A DNA stretch of 64,000 bases from an uncultured Ignavibacteriota bacterium (GTDB lineage Bacteria; Bacteroidota; Ignavibacteria; UBA10030; UBA8401): positions 124,001-188,000 of the forward strand of contig CAISDA010000083.1 in the NCBI GenBank assembly GCA_903884005.1. Reading direction: 5' to 3'. Each line of letters opens with the position of its first letter. The stretch's first letter is position 1. The position numbers and the translations under genes are program-made. A model generated the notes under the pieces. It made no database searches. It worked only from the letters and a program-made list of their open reading frames with translations, and was not told the DNA's origin. Below, piece by piece: positions 55,549-64,000 of the stretch.

Positions 55549-56750
55549 CCGATATCTGTCTTCTGCTCGAGGGAACATATCCGTATAAAACAGGCGGCGT
55601 ATCCGCCTGGGTCGATACGCTGGTGAAAGGCCTGCCGGAACTGAGCTTTTCTGTCGCCCATTTGTATTACGGCCAGGAGCCGACACGCGTTCGCTATCAG
55701 TCTACCGCCAACATGCTTGGCACGACCGCCATTTCGCTCAACGCCTCGCCCGGCTCATCACCCCTGACAATCGCCCTCGATACGCTGCTGGACCAAATCC
55801 CGCGTGCGCGAATTTATCATGCGCTGTCCACTGGGTTTGCAGGATATCTGGGAACCGCCCTTAAGCGATCCCGCACCGGCGCGTTTATTGTGACAGAACA
55901 TGGACTGTATTGGCGTGAAGCGGAATTAGGCGTCGGCGAATTGGAATGCGGATTCAAGATCGTCGATACCCAGTCGGGCTCGCTGCATTTGGGCAGGACC
56001 TGGAGCAGCTGGAGTGACACGTTCCGCACACTGGCCGTCGACGCATATGGGGCAGCCGATGCGATCACGACCGTTTGTGAATTCAACCGGCGCCAACAGC
56101 TCGCCTTGGGGGCACAGGAGGATAAATCGACCGTCATCGCCAACGGCACAGTGATGCCTGCGGCACACGCTGTGCGATCAATCGCCGGCATCGCGGATGC
56201 GCACATTGCGCTCGTGGGCCGCGTGGCACCGCTGAAGGACATTAAGACATTCATCCGCGCATGCGCTTATGCGCAAGAGTTCATACCTCGCGCGCGCTGG
56301 TCGGTGATCGGGCCGACAGACCACGACCCGCAGTACTTTCAGGAATGCATGGCGCTCGCAGATTCGCTCTCGCTCGCACATTTCTCTTTCATCGGCGAGG
56401 TCCCGATGTACGAGTGGTATCCTCGCATCGATGCGGTTGTCTTGACAAGTGCAAGCGAAGCCCAGCCGCTGGCGCTCCTGGAGGCCATGGCCAACTCCAT
56501 ACCCGTCGTCTCAACAGACGTGGGAGGCGTTGCGGAGCTTGTGACGCCCGAGGGAATGGCGCACGGAGGACTCCTCTGCCCACCGTCCGATCCGGACGCA
56601 TGCGCGCAAGCCATCGTGCGGCTGCTGACCGATCCGGAACTCTACGCCGCGTGTTCGGCGGCCGGGCGGCGCATCGTGGAACGAAGCCATGACAGCAATG
56701 GTATGATCGATTCATACAGAACATTATACAGACGATTTCTTTTCGAATGA
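55545..56750 (+). CDS. PelF-like GT4 glycosyltransferase, first copy
   Basis: 401 residues. The N-terminus DICLLLEGTYPYKTGGVSAWVDTLV is the PelF hallmark; later VGRVAPLKDIKTFIRAC near 223 and the E-x7-E pair SEAQPLALLEAM near 304 with PVVSTDVGGVAELV. PelF makes the Pel polymer from UDP-sugars in the cytoplasm. At 401 residues it is about 100 shorter than Pseudomonas PelF (about 507) and than its neighbour; the missing part lies in the central N-domain region. Start overlaps the kinase stop. Confidence 0.88.
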   Translation: MTDICLLLEGTYPYKTGGVSAWVDTLVKGLPELSFSVAHLYYGQEPTRVRYQSTANMLGTTAISLNASPGSSPLTIALDTLLDQIPRARIYHALSTGFAGYLGTALKRSRTGAFIVTEHGLYWREAELGVGELECGFKIVDTQSGSLHLGRTWSSWSDTFRTLAVDAYGAADAITTVCEFNRRQQLALGAQEDKSTVIANGTVMPAAHAVRSIAGIADAHIALVGRVAPLKDIKTFIRACAYAQEFIPRARWSVIGPTDHDPQYFQECMALADSLSLAHFSFIGEVPMYEWYPRIDAVVLTSASEAQPLALLEAMANSIPVVSTDVGGVAELVTPEGMAHGGLLCPPSDPDACAQAIVRLLTDPELYAACSAAGRRIVERSHDSNGMIDSYRTLYRRFLFE

Positions 56751-56754
56751 AACG

Positions 56755-58287
56755 ATGAAAGCACTTAAGCCCCTTTCCGTACTCCTGGTCACCGAAGGCA
56801 CGTATCCGTACGTTGGCGGCGGCGTGAGTACGTGGTGCGACAGCCTCGTGAGAGAATTGAAGTCCGTCCATTTTTCAATCCTCGCCGTGACCGGCACACC
56901 CATTACGACGATGAAATATGTGCTGCCGTCAAACGTGAGGCACTTGCGTCAGGTGCCGCTGTGGGGCAGCGAAGAACCGTCGGAGTATATCCTTCCCGAA
57001 CGGTCGTTCGCCGATACGTATACGAACCGGACTGAAACAACGGACCAGATGGTGGGCAAATATTTCATACCCATTTTCGAGGATCTTCTGGAAGATCTTG
57101 TCAACCCGAACAAAAATGCTCCTCACCCGGAAGTGATACATCGGCTGTATAAATATTTTCGGCGCTTTGAATACAAAACGACGTTCCGATCTCGTCTGAC
57201 ATGGGAGACGTTCCGCGCGATGTTGCTGCGAACCGCGGGCCAATGGAGCGACATCGCCGAAGAACAACCCAACCTGTTCGATGTCATCACGGCGCTCCGG
57301 TGGCTCTACAGTTTCCTGCTGCCGCTGAGCGTTGCGCTGCCGAGAACCGACATCGCGCATGCGACACTGGCGAGTCCGTCGTGTCTCGCAGTGGTCGCGG
57401 CCAAATATGAGTTCGGCGCGGCGGTCGTTGTTACCGATCACGGCATCTTCATACGCGAACGCTACATTGCCCTTTCGGCCGAAACGTTCAGCAGATTTTC
57501 AAAACGGTTTCTGCTGAATTTGTCTGCGTACGCAAGCCGCGTGATCTACGCCTGCGCCGACCAGATCTCGCCTGTCTGCGATTACAACCATCGGTGGGAA
57601 TTGCGCTTCGGAGGGTCGGCTGACCGCATCAAGACGATCTATAACGGCATCGACCCGGGTGTGTTCACCCCGCGCGAGAAGCCGGAAAAGACGCGCAATC
57701 GTCCGACGGTGGTCGCGGTAGCGCGCATTTTTCCGCTGAAGGACATCGAAACAATGATCCGGTCCTGTGCTGCGGCGCGGGAGGAAATTCCCGATATTCA
57801 GTACATCGTGTACGGTCCAACGGACGTCGATCTGCCCTATACACAAAAATGCCGGCAGTTGATCGACGAGCATTCACTGCAGCAGCATTTTATGTTCGGC
57901 GGATTCCATCCCAAACCGCACGAAGTGTATAACGAAGGCGACATCAGCATTCTCTCGAGCATCTCGGAAGGGTTCCCGTATACGGTCATCGAGTCGATGG
58001 CGTGTGCGCGGCCTGTCGTTTCGACCGACGTAGGCGGAGTGCCGGAGGCACTCGAGGGATTCGGGATCATGGCTCGTCCCCGCGATTTCACCAGCCTCGC
58101 GCAGGGCGTTGTACAATTGCTCCGCGACCATGAACTCCGCCAGGGGCTCGGAAAAATTTCACGCGACCGCGTGCTTCTCCGGTTCAGAACCACGCTGGCC
58201 ATGACCCAATACATGCAGTCGTATCTCGCCTTGAGCGGCAGACAGGCGCAGGACGTTCCCGCCGGCGCTCAAGGGGCATATGCATAA
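56755..58287 (+). CDS. PelF-like GT4 glycosyltransferase, second copy
   Basis: 510 residues, the size of classical PelF. It starts LSVLLVTEGTYPYVGGGVSTWCDSLV, has the insert typical of PelF, then AVARIFPLKDIETMIRSC near 320 and the E-x7-E pair SEGFPYTVIESM near 403, PVVSTDVGGVPEAL. It lies 4 bases after the first copy and overlaps the PelG-like gene by 8 bases. Two PelF-type enzymes in tandem suggest two sugars or a catalytic/regulatory pair. Confidence 0.9.
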   Translation: MKALKPLSVLLVTEGTYPYVGGGVSTWCDSLVRELKSVHFSILAVTGTPITTMKYVLPSNVRHLRQVPLWGSEEPSEYILPERSFADTYTNRTETTDQMVGKYFIPIFEDLLEDLVNPNKNAPHPEVIHRLYKYFRRFEYKTTFRSRLTWETFRAMLLRTAGQWSDIAEEQPNLFDVITALRWLYSFLLPLSVALPRTDIAHATLASPSCLAVVAAKYEFGAAVVVTDHGIFIRERYIALSAETFSRFSKRFLLNLSAYASRVIYACADQISPVCDYNHRWELRFGGSADRIKTIYNGIDPGVFTPREKPEKTRNRPTVVAVARIFPLKDIETMIRSCAAAREEIPDIQYIVYGPTDVDLPYTQKCRQLIDEHSLQQHFMFGGFHPKPHEVYNEGDISILSSISEGFPYTVIESMACARPVVSTDVGGVPEALEGFGIMARPRDFTSLAQGVVQLLRDHELRQGLGKISRDRVLLRFRTTLAMTQYMQSYLALSGRQAQDVPAGAQGAYA

Positions 58288-59983
58288 TGATTCTACCACG
58301 ATCCGATTATTGAACGGAATGACCGAGACAACAGCAACCGACATACAGCTACCGGCAGCGGACGATGCGGCCTCCATGCTTCGCTCCAAGCACAAAGTGC
58401 TTGCCGAACATGAGGTCGAACTGGCTCGCGAAGTGTTCACGCTCATCGGCGAACCGCTGGATGTCTGGGCCGTGGCCGCAACGCTCGAGAGCATCGGCCT
58501 GCGCGATCTCGATGCGGTGACGTTATACCAGCGCCCGAACCTCTTCACGCTCGCGGAGCGTATTCTCTATCTGATACACGTTGATCCGACGCGGACGCGA
58601 TCCCGTGAGGAGCTTCCTCCGGTTCGCACGCGCGAGACCCATATGGCGCAGGCGCTCAAATTTTATTTGCGCGGCGCTTCGACAGCGCTGCCAATGGCGG
58701 GGCAAATTGCGTCGGTATTGCTGCTGCGCTATTCGCTGTGGGCATGGGTGGATTTCACCGAATCGCAGGCAACGGTGGTCACCATCGGAACCATCCTGAG
58801 CTTCATCATTACGGCCGGCTTTATTCAATCAATCGGCCGTGAAGGTTCCCGGTATATGGGCCATAAAAACTATTTTCTGGCTCACAAAATATCGATGACG
58901 ATCGTCCGCGCCGGCACGGCGTCGGTTGTGCTCTTCGGCGTATTTTTGTACACACTGAATCTCGTCTTCCCCTATTACGACGAACGGCTGATGATCATCA
59001 GCCTTATGTATTATTTTTTCCTCTCGGAACTATGGCTCTTCTCGTCGCTGGCGTACGTGCTCGGCAAAGTGTTCGCCGTCTTCGTGTGCACGACGCTTGG
59101 CGTTGTGCCGGTCTACTTCGTGATGGAGTATACACGCTTCGGCATTTATGCGGCCCATGCGTCGGGCATGGCAACGGCTATTCTCGCCATGGCGGTCTAT
59201 ACTGTCGCAACGCTGCGGCGCATGGCGCACAAAACGGACGCAGCCCTGAGGACGAGCAGGCTTCCCCACGCACCGGTGCGCACATACTTGGTCGCTCCGT
59301 ATTTTATCTATGGCCTGCTGTATTTCCTCAATCTCTTTATCGACAGGATCGTCAGCTGGTCTGCACCCAACCCGGAACCGCTCCCCTATGTGATCTGGTT
59401 CAGAACGTCATACGAATTGGGAATGGACTGGGCGCTGCTCTCGCTTGTGTTGACACTCGCCACCATGGAATACATCATTCACGAATTTTCATTTCATCAG
59501 GTGCCAAAGCAGCGCAGCATCCGCAACGACGATGTGCACGACTATATCACATTCTACAAGCGCTTTTATGTCAAGCATCTCATCGCGATCGTTCTCCTTG
59601 GTCTGTTCAGCATTGTCGCATGCTACTTCGGCGTCCTCTCGCTGCGGCGATTCGATTATATACTCGAAGTCAGGGAATTTTTCAGCAGTCCGGTCACATT
59701 TCACGTATTTTGGGCCGCGGCATTCGGATATTATTTTACCGCGCTCGGTTTGTACAATTGTCTTTTTTTCTTTACCTTATCGCGTCCTGAATTCGCGATC
59801 CGCTCCATCACCGCAGGACTGGCTGCCAATGTCGTGGTCAGCCTCGTGCTGAGCCGTTGGGTCCAGTATGAATACGGCGTGGGTGGGCTCATCGTCGGGG
59901 GAATCGTGTTTGCCGCGATGACAATGCAGTATGCATTTAAATTCTTCGACCGGCTCGATTACTATTATTATGCGGCATACTAA
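58280..59983 (+). CDS. PelG-like MOP-superfamily exporter with N-terminal extension
   Basis: 567 residues. About 12 transmembrane helices begin near residue 130; the pattern (QIASVLLLRYSLWAWVDFTESQATVV, TAGFIQSIGREGSRYMGHKNYFLAHKIS in sequence order) is that of PelG, the inner-membrane transporter of Pel. Pseudomonas PelG has about 456 residues, so roughly 110-120 N-terminal residues are extra; they are charged and helical (VLAEHEVELAREVFTLIGEP) and could dock the glycosyltransferases or the kinase. Confidence 0.85.
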   Translation: MHNDSTTIRLLNGMTETTATDIQLPAADDAASMLRSKHKVLAEHEVELAREVFTLIGEPLDVWAVAATLESIGLRDLDAVTLYQRPNLFTLAERILYLIHVDPTRTRSREELPPVRTRETHMAQALKFYLRGASTALPMAGQIASVLLLRYSLWAWVDFTESQATVVTIGTILSFIITAGFIQSIGREGSRYMGHKNYFLAHKISMTIVRAGTASVVLFGVFLYTLNLVFPYYDERLMIISLMYYFFLSELWLFSSLAYVLGKVFAVFVCTTLGVVPVYFVMEYTRFGIYAAHASGMATAILAMAVYTVATLRRMAHKTDAALRTSRLPHAPVRTYLVAPYFIYGLLYFLNLFIDRIVSWSAPNPEPLPYVIWFRTSYELGMDWALLSLVLTLATMEYIIHEFSFHQVPKQRSIRNDDVHDYITFYKRFYVKHLIAIVLLGLFSIVACYFGVLSLRRFDYILEVREFFSSPVTFHVFWAAAFGYYFTALGLYNCLFFFTLSRPEFAIRSITAGLAANVVVSLVLSRWVQYEYGVGGLIVGGIVFAAMTMQYAFKFFDRLDYYYYAAY

Positions 59984-59989
59984 CGGACG

Positions 59990-61948
59990 ATGACCGACTA
60001 TCATACCATATTGATCCTCTCGATACTCAGACTGCTCCTGGCCTGCGGTATTCTTTTCACAATCATGCCCGCGCTCCTGTTCCCGCCCTTTCCGTCGAAG
60101 AGCGCGATGGAACGGTTTATCGGCATGGGCCTCTATATGGCCGGCATGACGATGGTCTTTATGCACGGGTTCGTCCTGCTTAAATTGAATGATAATATCG
60201 CCGTTCTCATTATCATCATATGGTTCATCGCATTCAAATGGTGGAACATCTACCGGCGTCAGCATGTGGGGCTGGTGCTGATCAAGGCGGTTCTCCTGCG
60301 GTGGATAGAGATCCTGGCGCGTCCGTCGACATTGAAACGGTTGGGCACCAGTCTCGGCGATTTTGGAAAACGCAAGATGATGATGCGTATGACGTACGGC
60401 GTCGCATTCATCTCGATCATCGCCGCAAGCGTGGCCCTTCGGATCGGGCCAATTTGGAACCACCCCGCGCCGCTCTCGAGTGAATATTATGAAACCCTTG
60501 AACATGTAAAACATTTGCAGATCAATGAAATGTACCGGGGAGGCAGTCATATTCCCATCGGGATGCCGATCCTGATCAGCGCCTTGTGCACTGTGTCGCA
60601 GGTGAATCCAACTCTTGCCGTGCATTTCTTCGGCATCATCTCTGCGATCCTCTTGTGCGCCTCCATTTTTTTCAGCGTCTACGCCGCTACACGCAACGGC
60701 ATCGAGGCGGCCCTGGCCTCCATCATTTTCGCCGTCGCCTATGGCATGCTGCCGGGATCGGTGGATCACCAAATTGAGGCCGACAGCATGACGCTGGCCG
60801 TTGTGTTCTTGCTCCCCTCGCTGGTGTTTTTCATCAACTTTGTGACGCACGGCGGGCGCGCCCGTCTCGTTGCATCGATACTGGGACTTGTCGCCGTCGC
60901 ATCGATCAATCTGTTTGCCGGCTGTATCGGCATCGCTGCGGCAACGGTCATTCTGTGCTCGTCATTCTTCATACTGCCCTCCATGCCGAGACTGCGCTCC
61001 CGGTTGTTGCTCATCAACGTCGCGAGCACGGCAGCCGCTCTCACAGCGATCGGAGTGTGCTGGATGTTCGTGTCGAACGATCGATCCGCTCAGAACGTGC
61101 TGAACGTTATTTTTTATGATCAGCATTTCTATCGTTACGCGCTGACCGAGAAGCTCCGTGTCGCCTCCTTTTGCAGTATGAGCGCGGGAGTATTTCTCGC
61201 GCTTATCGCCTTCAGCATGTACCCTTCAGTGCGGAAACTATGGCATCTCCATCTCATCGGCTGGGGGTTTACGGGCATGCTGCTCCTTGTTTTGGCAACA
61301 CCGGCACTGCTCGGTCTTGACGAGATCATACCAACAGCACAAATTCTCTTCATCCTGTCTGTGGTCGTTGCGCTGGGGATCGGATTGTGCGCCGGCGTCC
61401 TCCTGGATACGATGCAGGGAGCATTGAACACCGTCGTCGTATCGGTGCCGGCGAGACAGTGGATGAGATCGCTCTCAGGCGGGGCCATCATCGCATCCGC
61501 GATCCTCATCTTTCACGGGGCACCGGCTTCGATATTGCAGACAGCGGAACCCGACGGTTTCGTGAGAAACCTGTATATGATAGAACGGACTTATATTCCG
61601 TATCAATGGACTATTGTTGCGCATCGAGGTATATTACTTGCTGGAATGAATCGGGGCCGATTCCTGGATTACGATTATTTTACGGCGCGATACGATCCCG
61701 TCACGTACCGCCATGGAACCAAGGATGCCATCCCTACTGCCCTGGTGTTCATTTTCATCGAGAAGAACAAAGATGTCACGGAAATATCATCGGAGCTCAC
61801 CCCCGTCAATCGCAATGCGATGGCGCAAGCACGGGAATGGTGTGAAACGTATCGAAAGACACACGACGACATGACGGTGTTTTTCAGCGACGATACAATT
61901 ATTATTTATGAACTACGAGACCCGCATGTGCCATCGCTGCGTGTCTAA
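59990..61948 (+). CDS. polytopic membrane protein of the Pel-like operon, unknown
   Basis: 652 residues with about 13-15 transmembrane helices and a C-terminal extracytoplasmic part of about 100 residues. Hydrophilic loops contain HVKHLQINEMYRGGSHIPIGMPILISAL and DQHFYRYALTEKLRVASF, and the helix pattern is like GT-C or polymerase-type membrane proteins, but no catalytic motif is certain. It does not look like PelD or PelE (those have TPR, GAF or GGDEF). It is tightly packed (6 bases after the exporter and 12 before the phosphatase), so it is part of the machine. Confidence 0.7.
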   Translation: MTDYHTILILSILRLLLACGILFTIMPALLFPPFPSKSAMERFIGMGLYMAGMTMVFMHGFVLLKLNDNIAVLIIIIWFIAFKWWNIYRRQHVGLVLIKAVLLRWIEILARPSTLKRLGTSLGDFGKRKMMMRMTYGVAFISIIAASVALRIGPIWNHPAPLSSEYYETLEHVKHLQINEMYRGGSHIPIGMPILISALCTVSQVNPTLAVHFFGIISAILLCASIFFSVYAATRNGIEAALASIIFAVAYGMLPGSVDHQIEADSMTLAVVFLLPSLVFFINFVTHGGRARLVASILGLVAVASINLFAGCIGIAAATVILCSSFFILPSMPRLRSRLLLINVASTAAALTAIGVCWMFVSNDRSAQNVLNVIFYDQHFYRYALTEKLRVASFCSMSAGVFLALIAFSMYPSVRKLWHLHLIGWGFTGMLLLVLATPALLGLDEIIPTAQILFILSVVVALGIGLCAGVLLDTMQGALNTVVVSVPARQWMRSLSGGAIIASAILIFHGAPASILQTAEPDGFVRNLYMIERTYIPYQWTIVAHRGILLAGMNRGRFLDYDYFTARYDPVTYRHGTKDAIPTALVFIFIEKNKDVTEISSELTPVNRNAMAQAREWCETYRKTHDDMTVFFSDDTIIIYELRDPHVPSLRV

Positions 61949-61960
61949 CGGACAAGAGCT

Positions 61961-63511
61961 ATGATCGCCAGTACATTATTACATGATGCAGTGTCACGGT
62001 TTTTACTGAATGTTGCCGCATACACGGGCATACCGTTCTACCTGATGGATCATGAGGGCAATATTGTCGTGCGGACGCCCGCCGGCGAACAGGGCTCCTA
62101 CGCATCCGAGATCGGATTCGGCACGGATCGAAAAATTACGCTGCGCGACAATACGCTGTGGCATCTCTATACGATGGACCACCCGATTCCCGGCACCGAG
62201 ATCCTGCGGGAACAAGTGCTGGACTTTACGGCGGAGGTCATCCTCTTCATTATCACCAATGAAGAGGAAGTGCAGAATCTGGCGACCGAATTGTTGGAGC
62301 GATATCAGGAACTGCACGTCCTGTACGATGTCATCAACGACGTCAGCACGGTGTTGAGCGAAAAAGAGATCTGTATCGCCGTGCTCCGCAAGGCCATGCA
62401 AACGCTGGATGTGGCGAGCGGAGCCGTTGTCTACGTCGATACGAAAGGAAGGCAAGACGTTCATTGCAAACAGGAAGGCGGATACGTCCTGAACGATGAC
62501 AGCCTGATGCGGTACGCCGATCAGGTGCGCGTTTCAAACTCGCACATTATTGTCGAACGAACGCAGACAGAAATGAACGGAGTTGCCGCCCAGTCGCCCG
62601 CAGTGCTCGCCGTTCCGATCGTCGTCAATAACACGTCGATCGGAGCGATGATCGTCACGGCGAAACGAAATGACGGAGACTTTACCTCCGGCGACCGGAT
62701 TTCTCTCTCCGCACTGGCCGGCTATTTGGGCATCGCCATCACATCGGCGCAGCTCATCAAGGAAGCGCACGATGCCGATGCCCTCCGGCGAGAATTCGAC
62801 TTCGCGCGCAAGATTCAACAGAGCCTGTTGCCGAAGCACCTGCCCGAGATCGCTTCGCTCGAGATCGCAGCGCGCTGCATCGCGGCAACCGAAGTGGGCG
62901 GCGATCTGTTTATGTTTCTGCCGACCGGCCCCGGCGAGTGGGCCTTCGGCGTCGCCGATGTCGCCGGGCACGGCCTGGGGGCGGCATTCATTCTTGCATC
63001 GCTTCGCAGCATCCTGCGCTCGGAATGCCGGCGGGGCACGATGCTGGACGAAAGCATTCGAAGCACCAATGATATTCTGTGTGAGGATACGCAGGAAAGT
63101 GAATTGTTCGCAACACTGTTCATGGCCACCTACAACGACACAACGCGCACATTGCGCACGGTCAATGCCGGACACCCTCCCGGCCTGTTGTGGCGGGCTG
63201 CAACACAGTCGATCGAGCAGCTCGAGCACGGCGGCATTGTTGTCGGGTTATTCGTTGACGAGTGTTACGGATATGACGAACTGACACTTGCCCCCGGCGA
63301 CACGCTCGTGATGTATACCGACGGCATCATCGAATGCAAAAACACGGGTGGCGAGCTGTATGGGATCGAGCGGCTGCACGCCTGCTTCGCGCGTCTCGTC
63401 TCCGGGTGCGCCGGAGACGTCCTTCAGGGCATCCTGGACGACATCGGCGATTTTCATCAGGGAGTTCGTATGAATGATGATGTGACAATTGTTGTCGTGA
63501 AGGCACGATAG
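61961..63511 (+). CDS. GAF-SpoIIE (RsbU-like) PP2C phosphatase
   Basis: 516 residues, soluble. N-terminal sensor-like region (about 1-115, with GIPFYLMDHEGNIVVRTPAG), a coiled coil, a GAF domain (about 125-270), then the SpoIIE phosphatase domain (about 280-516) with ARKIQQSLLPK, metal Asp in TEVGGDLFMF and VADVAGHGLGAAF, and MYTDGIIECKN. Such proteins remove phosphate from STAS antagonists, resetting an RsbW switch. It fits the kinase at 55135 and the STAS protein at 52225. The GAF domain may sense a small ligand. Confidence 0.92.
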   Translation: MIASTLLHDAVSRFLLNVAAYTGIPFYLMDHEGNIVVRTPAGEQGSYASEIGFGTDRKITLRDNTLWHLYTMDHPIPGTEILREQVLDFTAEVILFIITNEEEVQNLATELLERYQELHVLYDVINDVSTVLSEKEICIAVLRKAMQTLDVASGAVVYVDTKGRQDVHCKQEGGYVLNDDSLMRYADQVRVSNSHIIVERTQTEMNGVAAQSPAVLAVPIVVNNTSIGAMIVTAKRNDGDFTSGDRISLSALAGYLGIAITSAQLIKEAHDADALRREFDFARKIQQSLLPKHLPEIASLEIAARCIAATEVGGDLFMFLPTGPGEWAFGVADVAGHGLGAAFILASLRSILRSECRRGTMLDESIRSTNDILCEDTQESELFATLFMATYNDTTRTLRTVNAGHPPGLLWRAATQSIEQLEHGGIVVGLFVDECYGYDELTLAPGDTLVMYTDGIIECKNTGGELYGIERLHACFARLVSGCAGDVLQGILDDIGDFHQGVRMNDDVTIVVVKAR

Positions 63512-63592
63512 CGGATACGTGCATCACATGGCGCGCCGTCCCGAGCCGTGCGCAAAGACGGTGAACACATATTGATAGAAGGATTTTTTTCC

Positions 63593-63970
63593 ATGACAAC
63601 AAAAACCATTCTCATCGTCGACGACGACAGCAACATCCGGCGCGTCCTTTCTTTTCTGCTTGAACGCACGGGGTGCAAGGTGTACACCGCCGTGAACGGC
63701 GAAGAAGGCCTGCAGCGCACGCACGAGGTGAAACCGGACCTTGTCATCACCGATGCGATGATGCCGATGAAAGACGGATTCGAACTCTGCCGCGATCTGC
63801 GCAGCGATCCGCAATACGCCGCGTTGAAGATCATTATGCTCACGGCACGGGACCAGGCCACAGGCAGCAATCCGACGCTGGACTTTGGCGCGGATCTCTG
63901 TTTAATGAAACCGTTCAATCCGACGGAAATATTGCGCATTGTAAAAGAAATGCTGCTGCTGCAGCCCTAA
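63593..63970 (+). CDS. single-domain response regulator (CheY-like)
   Basis: 125 residues from ATG 63593. Receiver with DDD at 10-12, phospho-acceptor Asp54 in VITDAMMPMKDG, Thr in MLTARD, and Lys in LMKPFNP. No output domain. It follows the phosphatase by 81 bases and may be the last gene of the operon or start a separate unit; the window ends 30 bases later, so what it works with is not visible. It probably controls the partner switch or another kinase. Confidence 0.92.
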   Translation: MTTKTILIVDDDSNIRRVLSFLLERTGCKVYTAVNGEEGLQRTHEVKPDLVITDAMMPMKDGFELCRDLRSDPQYAALKIIMLTARDQATGSNPTLDFGADLCLMKPFNPTEILRIVKEMLLLQP

Positions 63971-64000
63971 CCGCCCTCCTCCACTTATGGGAAAAAATAT

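Overview
The window (about 55% GC) is a dense stretch of bacterial chromosome with short intergenic gaps and no phage, insertion sequence or CRISPR array. Gene content points to a Gram-negative of the Bacteroidota/Chlorobiota/Ignavibacteriota (FCB) sphere: BamD and TolC homologues, several lipoproteins with lipobox cysteines, a lipoprotein-like SPFH protein, remains of a two-component-propeller/LytTR regulator, the hpnCDE squalene route, and very many PAS/GAF kinases and receivers. Many genes carry AGGAG-type ribosome sites, and several promoters look sigma-70 like (TTGACA/TATAAT-type boxes). The lineage is an inference; no rRNA is present to fix it.

Layout. 1-5.7 kb (minus): 5' part of bamD, a CapA-like protein, an unknown secreted protein, then an operon lemA - TPM/YgcG protein - response regulator - second TPM protein - nitrilase-family amidase. 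5.8-6.0 kb: tRNA-Leu(CAG) with promoter and terminator. 6.1-10.5 kb: HEAT-repeat protein, a collapsed propeller/LytTR pseudogene, a 58-residue protein behind a promoter with an iterated upstream motif, a lipoprotein with a Gly/Met-rich tail, an SPFH protein and a degenerate receiver. 10.8-15.7 kb (minus): acyl-CoA ligase - PAS kinase - NarL regulator, a very small protein, a HEAGH membrane protein. 15.9-18.7 kb (plus): ruvB and a cNMP/GAF histidine kinase. 18.7-22.6 kb (minus): hpnC-hpnD-hpnE for squalene and an envelope protein. 22.7-28.2 kb (minus): TetR - TolC - HlyD - two ABC-2 permeases, with a clear TetR operator over the promoter and no ATPase gene. 28.8-30.2 kb: three Hsp20 genes. 30.6-42.7 kb (minus): trxB, queG, a Rieske protein, ferredoxin, phosphoglycerate mutase, metH, flavin oxidoreductase, a cysteine-less redoxin, rsmI, an AI-2E transporter and dut. 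42.8-51.6 kb (plus): TPR protein, aroE, a TPR/receiver protein, a hybrid kinase, rodZ, ligA.

The most distinctive region is 51.7-64 kb (plus). A STAS anti-anti-sigma-like protein and a sodium/solute symporter precede a tight operon: a TM1410/GH114-like lipoprotein hydrolase, an RsbW-like serine kinase, two PelF-like glycosyltransferases, a PelG-like exporter with an N-terminal extension, a 652-residue polytopic membrane protein, a GAF-SpoIIE (RsbU-like) phosphatase and a CheY-like receiver. The kinase gene overlaps the first pelF by ATGA. This looks like a Pel-type exopolysaccharide system in which an RsbU/V/W partner switch sits where classical Pel loci place the c-di-GMP receptor PelD. No sigma factor gene is in view, so the switch may act on the polysaccharide machinery itself. 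That last step is a hypothesis.
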